A stretch of 64,000 nucleotides of DNA, from assembly GCF_003710815.1 (NCBI RefSeq), contig NZ_RHHP01000028.1, forward strand, positions 1-64,000, written 5' to 3'. Below the pieces are notes generated by a model. It worked only from the letters and a program-made list of their open reading frames with translations. It had not been told where the DNA came from and did no database searches. Source of the stretch: Brevibacillus centrosporus (GTDB taxonomy: Bacteria > Bacillota > Bacilli > Brevibacillales > Brevibacillaceae). Position 1 is the stretch's first letter, and the number at the start of each line of letters is the position of its first letter. Positions 55,959-64,000 of this stretch are shown one piece after another. Position numbers and translations under genes: made by a program.

Positions 55959-57653
55959 GTGCTCACGATCAAAGACCTGCTTCAGATCAAATCGATAGAC
56001 GGCATGCGCATCATCGCCGGAGAGCAAGGCATCAACAACGTCGTCTCGATCGTCAACATCATGGAAAACCCGGACGCTTTTGACTGGCTTACTCCCAATG
56101 AGCTGCTCTTGTCGACCGGTTATATTTTCAAAGATAACGAGGAACTGCAAAACCGGATCATCAAGGAGCTGGCTGAAATCAACTGCTCTGGCTTGTGTAT
56201 CAAGATGCATCGCTACTTCGATGAAATCCCGCAAAACATGATCGATCTGGCCAACCAATACGGACTGCCGCTGTTGGCCCTGCCGTTTGAGTACACCTTG
56301 TCCAAAGTGATCGCGATCATCAACGAAAAGGCGTCGGGAAGGTACGACCTGCTTAACCGCAAATCGCTCGACATGCACAACTCGCTGTTCCGCATCGCGC
56401 TGGAAGGCGGCGGTATCGATCGGATCTCTGCCGAGCTGTCAGACAACATCAACAACCCGATCCTCTTTCTAGACCGGGACTGGAACCTGCTGCACTACAC
56501 GGAGGTCAAGGACAATCCCATCCCGCTCGCCTCCTGCCTGCATCTGGTACGAAACCGCCCTGTCTTCACCAAAGAATTCACGGATACGATCCCCCGCAAC
56601 ATCAGCCAGATCAAGAAATCGGTGAAACGGATCTATCATTCCAAAGGCCGGGAAATCAAATGCCGCATCCTGCCGGTCGCAGTCGCCAACTACATTTACG
56701 GCTATATCATCGTATGGCAAACGATGCGGGAGCTGACCGAGTTTGACTACATCGTTCTGGAGCAGTCCTCCACCATTCTTGCGCTGGAGAGGATACGCAC
56801 CCGTGAGCTCGAGGAGGTCAAGCTGACGATCCGGCAGGACTTTTTTGATGATCTGCTCACGGGAAAGCTCACCTCGATCGATTCGATCCAGCCGCTGTGC
56901 GATCTGCACGGAATCAACGCGAACTACATGTACTACTGCATGGTCATTACGATTGAGCCTGACGTGGTGGGCAGTCTCGAAGACATGGTCGTCCGAAAAT
57001 ATGAGCAGGACCTGATCGCGAAAAAATGTGTCGACCTCGTTTATGAACACGCCAGCTCTGCCAATGGGGAAATCATGTGCTTTTACCGCAATAACCGCGT
57101 CATCGTGCTGGTTGGGCAAAACGAGTACAGACCCACCATTACGATCAGTGAAGCGAAGCAGTTTGCCGATGAGCTGTACGAGACGCTGCTGGCCAAGGTC
57201 AAGAAAACGACCTTTTCTGTCGGGATTGGTCGTCAGTACAAGACCATCACCTCTTTGCACAAGAGCTTTTCCGAAGCCCACGAAGCCATCCGGCTCATGC
57301 ACAAATTCAATGGGAAGGGTGCCGTCTCGCACTTTGAAGACTATTCCATCTATCACTTTCTCGAATCCAATATCAAGGCAAGCGAGCTGGAGGATTTCTT
57401 TTTAAAACGACTGGGGAAAGTCCATGAGCACGATCTTGGATTTGGAACCAGCTTCATGACGACGCTTGAGAGCTATTTTTCTCATAATCAAAACGTGAGC
57501 GAAGCAGCGAAAGCTCTGTTCATCCATCGCAACACGTTCATTTATCGAATCGACAAGATCAAGGAGATTCTCGGCACGGACCTCAAGCACTCCGAGGAGC
57601 TGCTGCAGATCCAGCTCGCCCTGAAAATCTACAAGCTATTGCAAAAGGAATGA
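55959..57653 (+). CDS. PucR family transcriptional regulator
   Basis: The 564-residue protein has an N-terminal PucR domain (LTIKDLLQIKSIDGMRIIAG, LLLSTGYIF), a GGDEF-like middle domain (VGIGRQYKTITSLHKSFSEA) and a C-terminal PucR-type helix-turn-helix (SEAAKALFIHRNTFIYRIDK). I choose the GTG at 55959 behind AAAGGAG; the open frame starts at 55821 but the upstream part has no ribosome binding site. It is divergent from the ankyrin-allH-fdrA operon and is its likely activator. It appears intact although its target operon is damaged. Confidence 0.9.
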   Translation: MLTIKDLLQIKSIDGMRIIAGEQGINNVVSIVNIMENPDAFDWLTPNELLLSTGYIFKDNEELQNRIIKELAEINCSGLCIKMHRYFDEIPQNMIDLANQYGLPLLALPFEYTLSKVIAIINEKASGRYDLLNRKSLDMHNSLFRIALEGGGIDRISAELSDNINNPILFLDRDWNLLHYTEVKDNPIPLASCLHLVRNRPVFTKEFTDTIPRNISQIKKSVKRIYHSKGREIKCRILPVAVANYIYGYIIVWQTMRELTEFDYIVLEQSSTILALERIRTRELEEVKLTIRQDFFDDLLTGKLTSIDSIQPLCDLHGINANYMYYCMVITIEPDVVGSLEDMVVRKYEQDLIAKKCVDLVYEHASSANGEIMCFYRNNRVIVLVGQNEYRPTITISEAKQFADELYETLLAKVKKTTFSVGIGRQYKTITSLHKSFSEAHEAIRLMHKFNGKGAVSHFEDYSIYHFLESNIKASELEDFFLKRLGKVHEHDLGFGTSFMTTLESYFSHNQNVSEAAKALFIHRNTFIYRIDKIKEILGTDLKHSEELLQIQLALKIYKLLQKE

Positions 57654-57671
57654 ATCCTATCTATGTAATCC

Positions 57672-57712
57672 GGGCCCATCCCAATCTTGCGGGATGGGCC
57701 TGACTTCTTTGT
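57672..57712 (+). terminator. Terminator of the PucR gene
   Basis: GGGCCCATCCC pairs with GGGATGGGCC; the downstream stretch is TGACTTCTTT. Confidence 0.75.
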
Positions 57713-57721
57713 GGTTACATC

Positions 57722-57859
57722 TTAGTCGTCTTCAAAATTCTCTTCAATCTCACGCAGTTGGTTCAGCGCTACGCGAAGAGCCCGGATGGCTTGTTCCAAT
57801 GCACGCTCCAATTCACGAATTTCCCGAAGCGCGTTTTCTTCATTTCTTCCATATCCCAT
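57722..57859 (-). CDS. 45-residue coiled-coil protein
   Basis: The ORF starts behind GGGGAG and codes for a highly helical, charged peptide (LREIRELERALEQAIRALRV) with an acidic end (EENFEDD). It was too short for a standard gene call. No family is recognised, but the amphipathic heptads suggest a dimeric small protein. Confidence 0.6.
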   Translation of the reverse strand: MGYGRNEENALREIRELERALEQAIRALRVALNQLREIEENFEDD

Positions 57860-58087
57860 GCAAAATCTCCCCTATCTCCATATTTTGCGATCGGAAAGCG
57901 TACAACCAGAGCTTGTTCCTATCGCTAGAAGCATTTGTATGTAAAAAAGGGACAGCCCGTTCAAACTTTGGGGCAAGATTGGGTAGCCAAGCCGGTAATT
58001 TTGATGATTTTACCCAGAGTGAAAGGGATAACTGACAGTGAAAAGTCCGTTTACTACTGCTGCACCATTTGGTAGGAGAATGTATAA

Positions 58088-58149
58088 AGGGCCCTCCAGG
58101 GCAAGCCAGCCTACACGAATAACGTGCGGGTGCTTACCGGAGTGGCCCT
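58088..58149. terminator. Large hairpin after yvbH-like gene
   Basis: AGGGCC-CTCC (58088-58097) pairs with GGAG-T-GGCCCT (58139-58149); inner arms AAGC/GCTT and CACG/CGTG extend it around an AATAA loop. It ends the YvbH-like gene on the minus strand (followed by TTTAT). It has no strong T-run. Confidence 0.5.
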
Positions 58150-58165
58150 CTCTTGTTGCGTATGT

Positions 58166-58780
58166 TTAGTTGTGGATGTATTTTTCAAAGACTTTGCCGA
58201 AGTCTTTCACGACGTATTTCTCATGCGTGTCCTTGAGCCAGTCAAAGGTGTACTGATTCAGCGTCTGAAACTGTGTCGCGACATCGGCGGAAAGCTTCAA
58301 CGCGCTACTGATTGTGCTTTGGGCTACATGGAGGCTTTCCTGCGCGTGCTGCATGGCCACTTCGTTCTCATGCGTCATCGAGGATATTTTGATCAGAGCC
58401 TTATACAAATCCTTGAGCGCTTCCAAATGCTTTTTGTTCACATCGATCGAGTAGTGCTCCGCCCCCATCGTGAACTTGATTTCCACATCCAGATCTACCG
58501 TGCCCGCCGTTTCCAGCGAGACGTCCGTAATTTTATGCGTATGGTAGGAAAAACGGCGCAGCGTCCGCTTTTTGCTGGTTGCGCTCGTCCCATCGAGATG
58601 AATGAGCGCCAGGTTGGTAAAGCAGTACTCATCTGATTTAGACTTGATCAGGAAGTAGATCTTCTCGTTATCCTCGTGCATGACGTAGTCGTCGGAGTCC
58701 ACCTTGTCGTAATCGGACGGCTTCACGACCACCCCAACATCGCTTAATCCCAAAACATCCGCTGCCAGCTTGCCAAACAT
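58166..58780 (-). CDS. yvbH: YvbH-like PH-domain protein
   Basis: The 204-residue protein has an N-terminal bacterial PH domain (MFGKLAADVLGLSD, KSKSDEYCFTNLALIHLDG, KRTLRRFSYHTHKI) and a C-terminal helical oligomerisation region (about residues 140-204). This is the YvbH pattern. It is thought to form a ring of subunits. Function is unknown. ATG 58780 follows GGGGGAG. Confidence 0.88.
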   Translation of the reverse strand: MFGKLAADVLGLSDVGVVVKPSDYDKVDSDDYVMHEDNEKIYFLIKSKSDEYCFTNLALIHLDGTSATSKKRTLRRFSYHTHKITDVSLETAGTVDLDVEIKFTMGAEHYSIDVNKKHLEALKDLYKALIKISSMTHENEVAMQHAQESLHVAQSTISSALKLSADVATQFQTLNQYTFDWLKDTHEKYVVKDFGKVFEKYIHN

Positions 58781-58940
58781 CGTCCATCTCCCCCTTTTTC
58801 TGGGCATATTGACCTCACAACCAGTAGTACGCTAGGCGGTGTGCCTGGTTGCACGATTCTAGTATAATGCAATTACAACTGAATATTCTTACAATATTTC
58901 ATGCGTGGAGAAAGGCTATTTTCCAAGGAGGAGAGGACTC

Positions 58941-59852
58941 ATGAATACCGGCTACGATCCTTTTTTTCTCAATGAAAAGCACCCGATTCCACTGCCATTG
59001 CCACAAGGCCGTGTCGCTGCCGAGGCGCTTGATGACGGAGCTGTTTTCGACTTCACGCATTTTTCCATCGTCATGAACCAGCGCACGCGTTTCGCTATTT
59101 TTTCTGCTGCCTGCGTCGATATCTTGCGGGCAACCCCTGTCACCCGGGACAATTCCTCCTGGCATTTTGACGAGCGAATCGGGGAGGAAAATCAGGTCGG
59201 CCCCGAATATTACGCGCGAAACGATTATGACAAAGGCCATCTGACCCGCCGCAGAGACATCTGCTGGGGAGAGCGCCGGGAAGCAGAGCAGGCCAACTAC
59301 GACTCGTTCTGCTACGCCAACATCGCACTGCAGCATCATCACTTCAACACCGGAATCTGGAACTGCCTGGAGGACTGGGTCATCCAGCGGCTGCAAGCGG
59401 CAAAGCGGTTGGTCATTCTTACCGGGCCGATTCACAAGGACGATGACGAGGAGTACTGTGGTGTAGATGGCAATCCTGGATCGCCCATAGCGGCGCATCC
59501 TGGATCGCCCATAGCGGCGCATCCTGGCTGCGCCGTTCATATCCCTTTTGGCTTCTGGAAAAGCGTCTTGTACGCCAATGAAGAACAGCAAATCTCGTGC
59601 CTCTCCTTTCTCATCCGACAAAGTCCCGAGCGCTCCACTGATCGCTGTGAGTATCAGCGTCTAGTGACCTACCAAGTGCCGCTCGAGACCATCGCCAAAG
59701 AGACGAGCCTGCGCTTTGACGCAAGTCTCTATCTGCGCAACCCACTCTTTTGGGAGCCTCGTCTCGTATCGTCAGAGGGAAAGCAGGAAGTGAGCGAGCT
59801 GATTCCCATTTACCAGCCGTCCGACATCAGGTGGAGCACTCCTGCTCCTTGA
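58941..59852 (+). CDS. DNA/RNA non-specific endonuclease (NUC1 type)
   Basis: The protein resembles NUC1/EndA nucleases: the catalytic motif YDKGHLTRRRD (DRGH-like, with Lys for Arg) has the catalytic His, and later ANIALQHHHFNTGIWNCLED carries the metal-binding Asn. No signal peptide is visible, so it may be cytoplasmic or secreted by another route. ATG 58941 follows AAGGAGGAG. A 24-bp tandem repeat (59473-59520) adds an 8-residue repeat just before the fold's late strand. It overlaps the convergent GNAT gene by 26 bp. Confidence 0.82.
   Translation: MNTGYDPFFLNEKHPIPLPLPQGRVAAEALDDGAVFDFTHFSIVMNQRTRFAIFSAACVDILRATPVTRDNSSWHFDERIGEENQVGPEYYARNDYDKGHLTRRRDICWGERREAEQANYDSFCYANIALQHHHFNTGIWNCLEDWVIQRLQAAKRLVILTGPIHKDDDEEYCGVDGNPGSPIAAHPGSPIAAHPGCAVHIPFGFWKSVLYANEEQQISCLSFLIRQSPERSTDRCEYQRLVTYQVPLETIAKETSLRFDASLYLRNPLFWEPRLVSSEGKQEVSELIPIYQPSDIRWSTPAP
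59473..59527 (+). repeat. 24-bp tandem repeat inside the nuclease gene
   Basis: Two identical 24-bp units (59473-59496, 59497-59520) plus a 7-bp third copy. Each encodes PGSPIAAH. The unit is nearly palindromic at its ends (GGATcGCC / GGCgcATCC). The frame is kept. Confidence 0.95.
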
Positions 59853-60576
59853 TCCGATACCAGTACGGATAGATTTCCTGATACCCCAGTTTTTCATAGA
59901 GCCGAAGAGCAGGTGTGTTATCCACTACGACCTGCAAATAGGAGCGCTTGGCCCCACGCTCAATCCCCCACTGCAAAATATTCAATACCAGCTGCTCACC
60001 GTATCCGCGCTTGCGATGGCTTGGGGCCGTCACGATGTCATAAAGTCCGATGTGCTCTCGTTCCAGCACACCAATGCCGCAGGCGACGACCTCCCCTTCT
60101 GCATACAGGACGGCATAGCAGCAGGCGGGTATGATCTTTCGTAGCGTCTGAGTCATGGTCTGCTTCTCCCTCTCGTCCTTTTCCGAGAGGCGGCAAAACA
60201 CATCTACCCATTCATCCGCACATTCCTCGTAGATTTGGACCGAATGCATGGCCGGTGCTGCCATTGCTGCAAGCGAGACCATTTGAACACTGGTATCCGC
60301 AAACAGTTTATATCCCCGCTCCTCCAAGAGGGCATCCAACTTGGCCGGTTGAGAATACGGCGTCATTTTGAAGATCGTGGGCAGCTTTTTGCTTCCGTAG
60401 TGCCGTTCACACGCGGCGATTTTTTGCTCCAGATCACCCGCCGGAGGATAGAGTGGATAGACAGAATTCGCCCGTTTGGTATACCCGTCTGCAAAGCGCA
60501 GCAGCCAGCCGTCGTCTACCATCGTCTCCAGAGCAGGCCAAGCATTGATGGACAGTTCCTCGACATTCACATGCAT
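59827..60576 (-). CDS. GNAT family N-acetyltransferase
   Basis: The start at 60576 has AAAAGGAG upstream. The N-terminus (LSINAWPALETMVDDGWLLR, FADGYTKRANSVYPLY) is typical of a GNAT subgroup with a lead domain. The C-terminal acetyl-CoA site is VTAPSHRKRGYGEQLVL, followed by NTPALRLYEKLGY. Substrate unknown. It is convergent with, and overlaps, the nuclease gene. Confidence 0.87.
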   Translation of the reverse strand: MHVNVEELSINAWPALETMVDDGWLLRFADGYTKRANSVYPLYPPAGDLEQKIAACERHYGSKKLPTIFKMTPYSQPAKLDALLEERGYKLFADTSVQMVSLAAMAAPAMHSVQIYEECADEWVDVFCRLSEKDEREKQTMTQTLRKIIPACCYAVLYAEGEVVACGIGVLEREHIGLYDIVTAPSHRKRGYGEQLVLNILQWGIERGAKRSYLQVVVDNTPALRLYEKLGYQEIYPYWYRIKEQECST

Positions 60577-60641
60577 CGTGATCAGCTCCTTTTGAATCCA
60601 ATAATAATTCATTTTATTGTATAAATATACATCCCATCTCT

Positions 60642-60682
60642 AAAAATCCCCCTTCCCATTCGACGAGGGCGGGGGATTTTTT
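60642..60682 (-). terminator. Terminator of the MBL hydrolase gene
   Basis: AATCCCCC pairs with GGGGGATT; on the minus strand TTTTT follows. Confidence 0.8.
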
Positions 60683-60695
60683 CCTTGTCCTTCTA

Positions 60696-61643
60696 TCAAT
60701 TCCTGTAGTATTTCTTCTGGCTACCTTCTTCTCGTACCTGAAGGTCGCCGTTTGTCAGCAAATATTGCAAGCAGGCATTCGTTTCGCCCAAATCAATCCA
60801 CTTTTGAAACAGGCTGCGATCCGCCGGAAATATAGCGAGCGAAATTTCGTAGGCGGTTCGTCCTCCTGCCGCGAGCTCGCGCACAGCATCCAGACGTGAC
60901 TGGTAATAGTCGATTACCTCTGCAATCCGCTCCTGCGCATCATAAAAGATGGGTCCATGCCCAGGAAGTACGGCGGCAATTTCCATGGCTTGCATCTTCG
61001 ACAGCGTAGCCAGATAGGTCTGCAAAGGATTCGAATCTCCGTAGCCGTGGTAGGAAATATACGGCATCGTCTCCCGCGTCAGGTGATCGCCAGAGATGAG
61101 CAGTTTCTTTTGCTCGTTGTAAAAACAGATATGTCCAGGCGTATGTCCGGGCAAGTGGATTGCCTCAAACGCAAGCTCTCCCAGCTGAAAGCGGTCGCCA
61201 ACGTTCAAAGGCTGCAAGTCAGTCGGATAGGGCGAAGTAGGGCGGACGAACGCCGCAGCATTTTCTTGCAGCTGAAGGACGCTCTCTTGCGGCAGCCCCG
61301 CTGATAGGTAATACGCCTGGAATGTCTCGGGCGTCCAGCCATAGAGGGACAGCTCGCGGTCGATTTCGTTCAGGTGAACGGGTGCCCCTGTCCATTCCTG
61401 AAGCAAACCGGAAAATCCGAAATGATCGCCATGCTGATGCGTCAAAACGATGCTTTCGATATCCTTTGTCGGGTCAATTCCATGATTGGCAAAGACTTCT
61501 TCCCACGTTTTCCGTGTAACCTCCCATTTCAGCCCCGTGTCCACAATGATCCATTTTCCTTCTCTTTTTGCCAAATAACAGTGTACGTTATCGTTCCAGT
61601 AAGGCAGTGGGATCGTCACCTGAAAAATACCGTATTCCTCCAT
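60696..61643 (-). CDS. MBL-fold metallo-hydrolase
   Basis: The 315-residue protein has the zinc-binding motif LTHQHGDHFG (HxHxDH), a second ligand region in LPGHTPGHICF and Asp in ISGDHLTRETM. The C-terminal winged-helix-like end (ACLQYLLTNGDLQVREEG) is typical of this COG0491/YqjP-type group. Substrate unknown; lactonase or glyoxalase II-like chemistry is possible. It is divergent from the TetR gene, 133 bp apart, which may regulate it. Confidence 0.87.
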   Translation of the reverse strand: MEEYGIFQVTIPLPYWNDNVHCYLAKREGKWIIVDTGLKWEVTRKTWEEVFANHGIDPTKDIESIVLTHQHGDHFGFSGLLQEWTGAPVHLNEIDRELSLYGWTPETFQAYYLSAGLPQESVLQLQENAAAFVRPTSPYPTDLQPLNVGDRFQLGELAFEAIHLPGHTPGHICFYNEQKKLLISGDHLTRETMPYISYHGYGDSNPLQTYLATLSKMQAMEIAAVLPGHGPIFYDAQERIAEVIDYYQSRLDAVRELAAGGRTAYEISLAIFPADRSLFQKWIDLGETNACLQYLLTNGDLQVREEGSQKKYYRN

Positions 61644-61776
61644 GATTTTCTTCCCCCTTCTATTTTTCGTTCCTTTCTCCCTTGCGAATGTCTATTTTCA
61701 TGATAACGTGAGATCGCGCACATTTTAAATCTCTCGTATACTTATAGAAAAAGATTGTACGGAAAAGAGGAGTATC

Positions 61777-62397
61777 GTGAGCAAAACAACTGAACGAATC
61801 GATGGGCGGAATCTTCGGTCGCTCCAGACTCGTCATAAATTGTTGAAAGCCGCTCAAGCTGTTTTCATTGAGAATGGATACCAGAGGGCAACGATCACCC
61901 AAATCATCAAGAAAGCAAAGACCGGATACGGTACAGCCTATGTCCACTTTTCGGGAAAAGACGACTTGTTGATTGTTTTGATGGATGACATCATGAACCG
62001 GTTCTACGAGATTGCCGAGATGAGCTACCAGCCGTCCACCAAACAAGAGGCGATCTCGATGATTACGACGCAAGCCAGCCTGTTTTTGGAAAATGCGATC
62101 GAGCAAAAAGCGATCCTGCAAGTATTTGTCGAGGCTATTCGCTTTTCTGACAAGGCCCATCAAAAGTGGGACGAGATCCGGGAAAAATTCGTAGAGAGAA
62201 TCGCGAGTGACGTAGCCTACGCACAGGCAAAAGGCCTCGCTCGTGCGGATGTAGATCGCGATTTGATTGCCCGCAACTGGTTTTCCCTCAACGAGACACA
62301 GCTTTGGGACCTTGTGAACGGCAAAAACAGGCACTCTGTTCAAGAAATCGTGCGAAACATGACCATCCTGTACACGAGCGGACTGTATCCTTCGTGA
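61777..62397 (+). CDS. TetR family transcriptional regulator
   Basis: The 206-residue protein has a TetR N-terminal helix-turn-helix (KLLKAAQAVFIENGYQRATI, then TAYVHFSGKDDLL) and an all-helical ligand-binding domain. It starts with GTG behind GAGGAG. It is likely to regulate itself or the divergent MBL gene. Effector unknown. Confidence 0.88.
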   Translation: MSKTTERIDGRNLRSLQTRHKLLKAAQAVFIENGYQRATITQIIKKAKTGYGTAYVHFSGKDDLLIVLMDDIMNRFYEIAEMSYQPSTKQEAISMITTQASLFLENAIEQKAILQVFVEAIRFSDKAHQKWDEIREKFVERIASDVAYAQAKGLARADVDRDLIARNWFSLNETQLWDLVNGKNRHSVQEIVRNMTILYTSGLYPS

Positions 62398-62420
62398 TCA
62401 CCCTCCTGCTCGCAAGCAAA

Positions 62421-62460
62421 GAGCCGATCGTTCCCGGTTCCGGAACAATCGCTCTTTTTG
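62421..62460 (+). terminator. Terminator of the TetR gene
   Basis: GAGCCGATCGTTCC pairs with GGAACAATCGCTC with one or two mismatches, followed by TTTTTG. Confidence 0.85.
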
Positions 62461-62467
62461 TTTGTGC

Positions 62468-63874
62468 CTATCCCTTGTGAACAAACTTTTTCGCAGCTGT
62501 TTCTGTACGACCATGACGGTTGACGTTTTTCTTCTTCCAGATCCAGTATGCAATCACGAGGAAGATCAACCAAGGTATGCCAAATTGCAGCATCATTTTA
62601 AATGGCGTAAACCACGTAGTCACGATCAGGCTGAGCAGCAGAACCCCTCCCAGTATGGTCAAATATGGGAAGCCGATCATTTTCACCGGCAGTTTGCGCC
62701 CGCCGTTTTTCTCCCATTGCTTGCGGAAAAACAGATGCGAGACAAAAATCATCAGCCAGGTAAAAATAGAGCCGAACATGGAGATTCCCATCATGAAAGC
62801 GTAGGAGGATTCAGGCAAAACGGCATTCACGCCTGCTGCGACAAAAATACCGAGTGTGGAAATAATGAGTGCCCATGTAGGAATGCCTTTTTTGCTCACT
62901 TTTCCCAGGACGGCAGGAGCTTGTTTTTCCAAAGACAGCGAATACATCAAGCGGGTAGATGCGTACAGCTGGCTGTTCATCGCGGAGAGGGCCGCGGTTA
63001 AAATGATAAAGTTCATGATTCCGGAGGCACCCGGTATGTTCAATATCTCCATGACTTTGACAAACGGACTCTTGTCTACTCCCGCGGTTTGCCATGGAAC
63101 AATCAACAGCATGATCGCCATCGTGAGCACGTAAAAAGAGGAAAGACGAAAGACAGTTGCCTTAAGTGCTTTTGGCACCGCGACATCTGGCTCTTTGGCT
63201 TCGCCGGCTGTCACGGCAATCTGTTCTGTGCCAAGAAAGCTGAACAAGGAAATAAAGACGGCCACCCATATTCCCCACCAGCCAAATGGCATGAACTGTC
63301 CAGAATTCGCGAAATTTTCGAAACCAGCTTTTGATTCCTCAGGCCCACCGACCAAGATGTACGCCCCTAAAAGGATGAACAAGACAATAGCACTTACTTT
63401 AATCATGGAGAACCAATATTCAAACGTAGCAAAAGTGTGGACATTGGTGGAATTGACGTAAATCAGCACAATGGCAAAAAACAAAATCCATACAATTCCT
63501 GGCACATTCGGGAACCAGTAATTCATATAAACAGCAATCGCGCTGACTTCCACCCCAACTGCCAGCACATTGGACATCCAGTAGGAATAGCGCACGATAA
63601 AGCCAGCCCAAGGACTTATGTATTTTTCGGCGATCGTACCAAACGCACCTGAGGTCGGATGGGCCACGGTCATTTCCGCCAAACAGCCCATTAATAGCAA
63701 AACAATAATAGCGCCTACTCCATAGCTGATCAAAACTCCTGGTCCTGCTGTCCCGATCGCAAGGCCACTTCCCAGAAACAGGCCCGTACCGATCGCACAG
63801 CCCATCGCCATCATGGTGAGCTGCCCCGTTTTCAACTCGCGCTTTAATCCTGATTCCCGATTGAGATTCTCCAT
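62468..63874 (-). CDS. Amino acid permease (APC superfamily)
   Basis: The 468-residue, 12-segment transporter opens NRESGLKRELKTGQLTMMA, then GCAIGTGLFLGSGLAIGTAG. It is related to the permease at 47743-49155 (shared SEMAVAHPT/EMTVAHPTSG region and FFRKQWEKNGG loop). It probably imports a neutral or branched amino acid; the substrate is unknown. It stands alone at the right end of the window. Confidence 0.9.
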   Translation of the reverse strand: MENLNRESGLKRELKTGQLTMMAMGCAIGTGLFLGSGLAIGTAGPGVLISYGVGAIIVLLLMGCLAEMTVAHPTSGAFGTIAEKYISPWAGFIVRYSYWMSNVLAVGVEVSAIAVYMNYWFPNVPGIVWILFFAIVLIYVNSTNVHTFATFEYWFSMIKVSAIVLFILLGAYILVGGPEESKAGFENFANSGQFMPFGWWGIWVAVFISLFSFLGTEQIAVTAGEAKEPDVAVPKALKATVFRLSSFYVLTMAIMLLIVPWQTAGVDKSPFVKVMEILNIPGASGIMNFIILTAALSAMNSQLYASTRLMYSLSLEKQAPAVLGKVSKKGIPTWALIISTLGIFVAAGVNAVLPESSYAFMMGISMFGSIFTWLMIFVSHLFFRKQWEKNGGRKLPVKMIGFPYLTILGGVLLLSLIVTTWFTPFKMMLQFGIPWLIFLVIAYWIWKKKNVNRHGRTETAAKKFVHKG

Positions 63875-64000
63875 ATGTCATCTCCCTAACTAGCAATATT
63901 CAACCCCGCTGTAAGCCCTTACAATAATCCGCTCAAGTGATTGGCGCCACATCTCCTCCGATCATTTTTACTATGGCGAATTTTCTTTCAAGTCTTGCTA

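Noticed and set aside
57694-58035. A 113-codon plus-strand frame after the PucR gene
   Set aside because: Most of it is antisense to the 45-residue coiled-coil gene. Its end (FGARLGSQAGNFDDFTQ) looks protein-like but has no start or ribosome binding site, so I do not call it.

Overview
This looks like chromosomal DNA of a Brevibacillus-like member of the Paenibacillaceae (Firmicutes). The evidence is strong Shine-Dalgarno sites (AAAGGAGG type), frequent GTG/TTG starts, a clpE gene with CtsR operators, and the families YcnI/YcnJ, YndJ, YpsA, YvbH, YitT and YmaF. Family assignments are from protein motifs only, and the genus is an inference. Most genes lie on the minus strand. I saw no rRNA, tRNA, insertion sequence, prophage or CRISPR array.

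Layout. 0-2.4 kb: xpt-pbuX purine salvage operon behind a guanine riboswitch. 2.5-9.1 kb: rsgA, small proteins, an MFS exporter with a possible leader peptide, the ycnJ-ycnI copper pair, a VOC protein and a YmaF-like protein with an apparent ATC start. 9.3-13.0 kb: potABCD polyamine transporter. 13.2-15.1 kb: a head-to-head pair, EamA transporter and MocR regulator, both missing their 5' ends. 15.1-18.1 kb: clpE and a PadR regulator. 18.2-19.7 kb: a DHH phosphoesterase and a lipoprotein, both missing their 3' ends, plus a frameshifted lipoprotein. 19.9-23.4 kb: YndJ, a coiled-coil protein, a TIM-barrel protein and a NUDIX hydrolase. 23.7-29.7 kb: complete rbsRKDACB ribose operon with promoter and two operators. 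29.8-35.7 kb: VOC protein, nagA, GNAT, nitronate monooxygenase, a VOC-NUDIX fusion, a LuxR scrap and YpsA. 35.8-38.4 kb: a decayed operon (PucR scrap, PhnW C-terminal half, saccharopine-dehydrogenase-like pseudogene) ending in an intact DeoR regulator. 38.4-42.7 kb: racemase, two SDR proteins and SelO. 42.8-47.7 kb: copper amine oxidase plus aldehyde dehydrogenase with a divergent AraC regulator. 47.7-51.8 kb: class V aminotransferase, YitT, amino acid permease, a 59-residue membrane protein and a lipoprotein. 52.3-57.7 kb: remnant of an allFGH/fdrA-type operon (FdrA cut by a stop codon and lacking its C-terminus, DUF2877/AllH, ankyrin protein) with an intact divergent PucR regulator. 57.7-64 kb: small coiled-coil protein, YvbH-like protein, NUC1 nuclease with an internal tandem repeat, GNAT, MBL hydrolase, TetR regulator and a second amino acid permease.

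How it works together. The intact parts are housekeeping and uptake systems: purine, ribose, polyamine and amino acid transport, amino-sugar and amine breakdown, and copper handling. The amine oxidase would make an aldehyde that the adjacent dehydrogenase oxidises, with the divergent AraC protein as the likely regulator. The rbs genes form one transcription unit that RbsR probably represses through TGTAACCGG palindromes.

The most striking theme is gene decay. At least six places show two genes welded together by a deletion, or a gene interrupted by a frameshift or stop codon, while neighbouring genes stay intact. I did not find a clear novel multi-gene system. The best leads are this decay pattern, the long multi-hairpin leader behind the guanine riboswitch, the ATC start, and two very short ORFs with strong ribosome binding sites.
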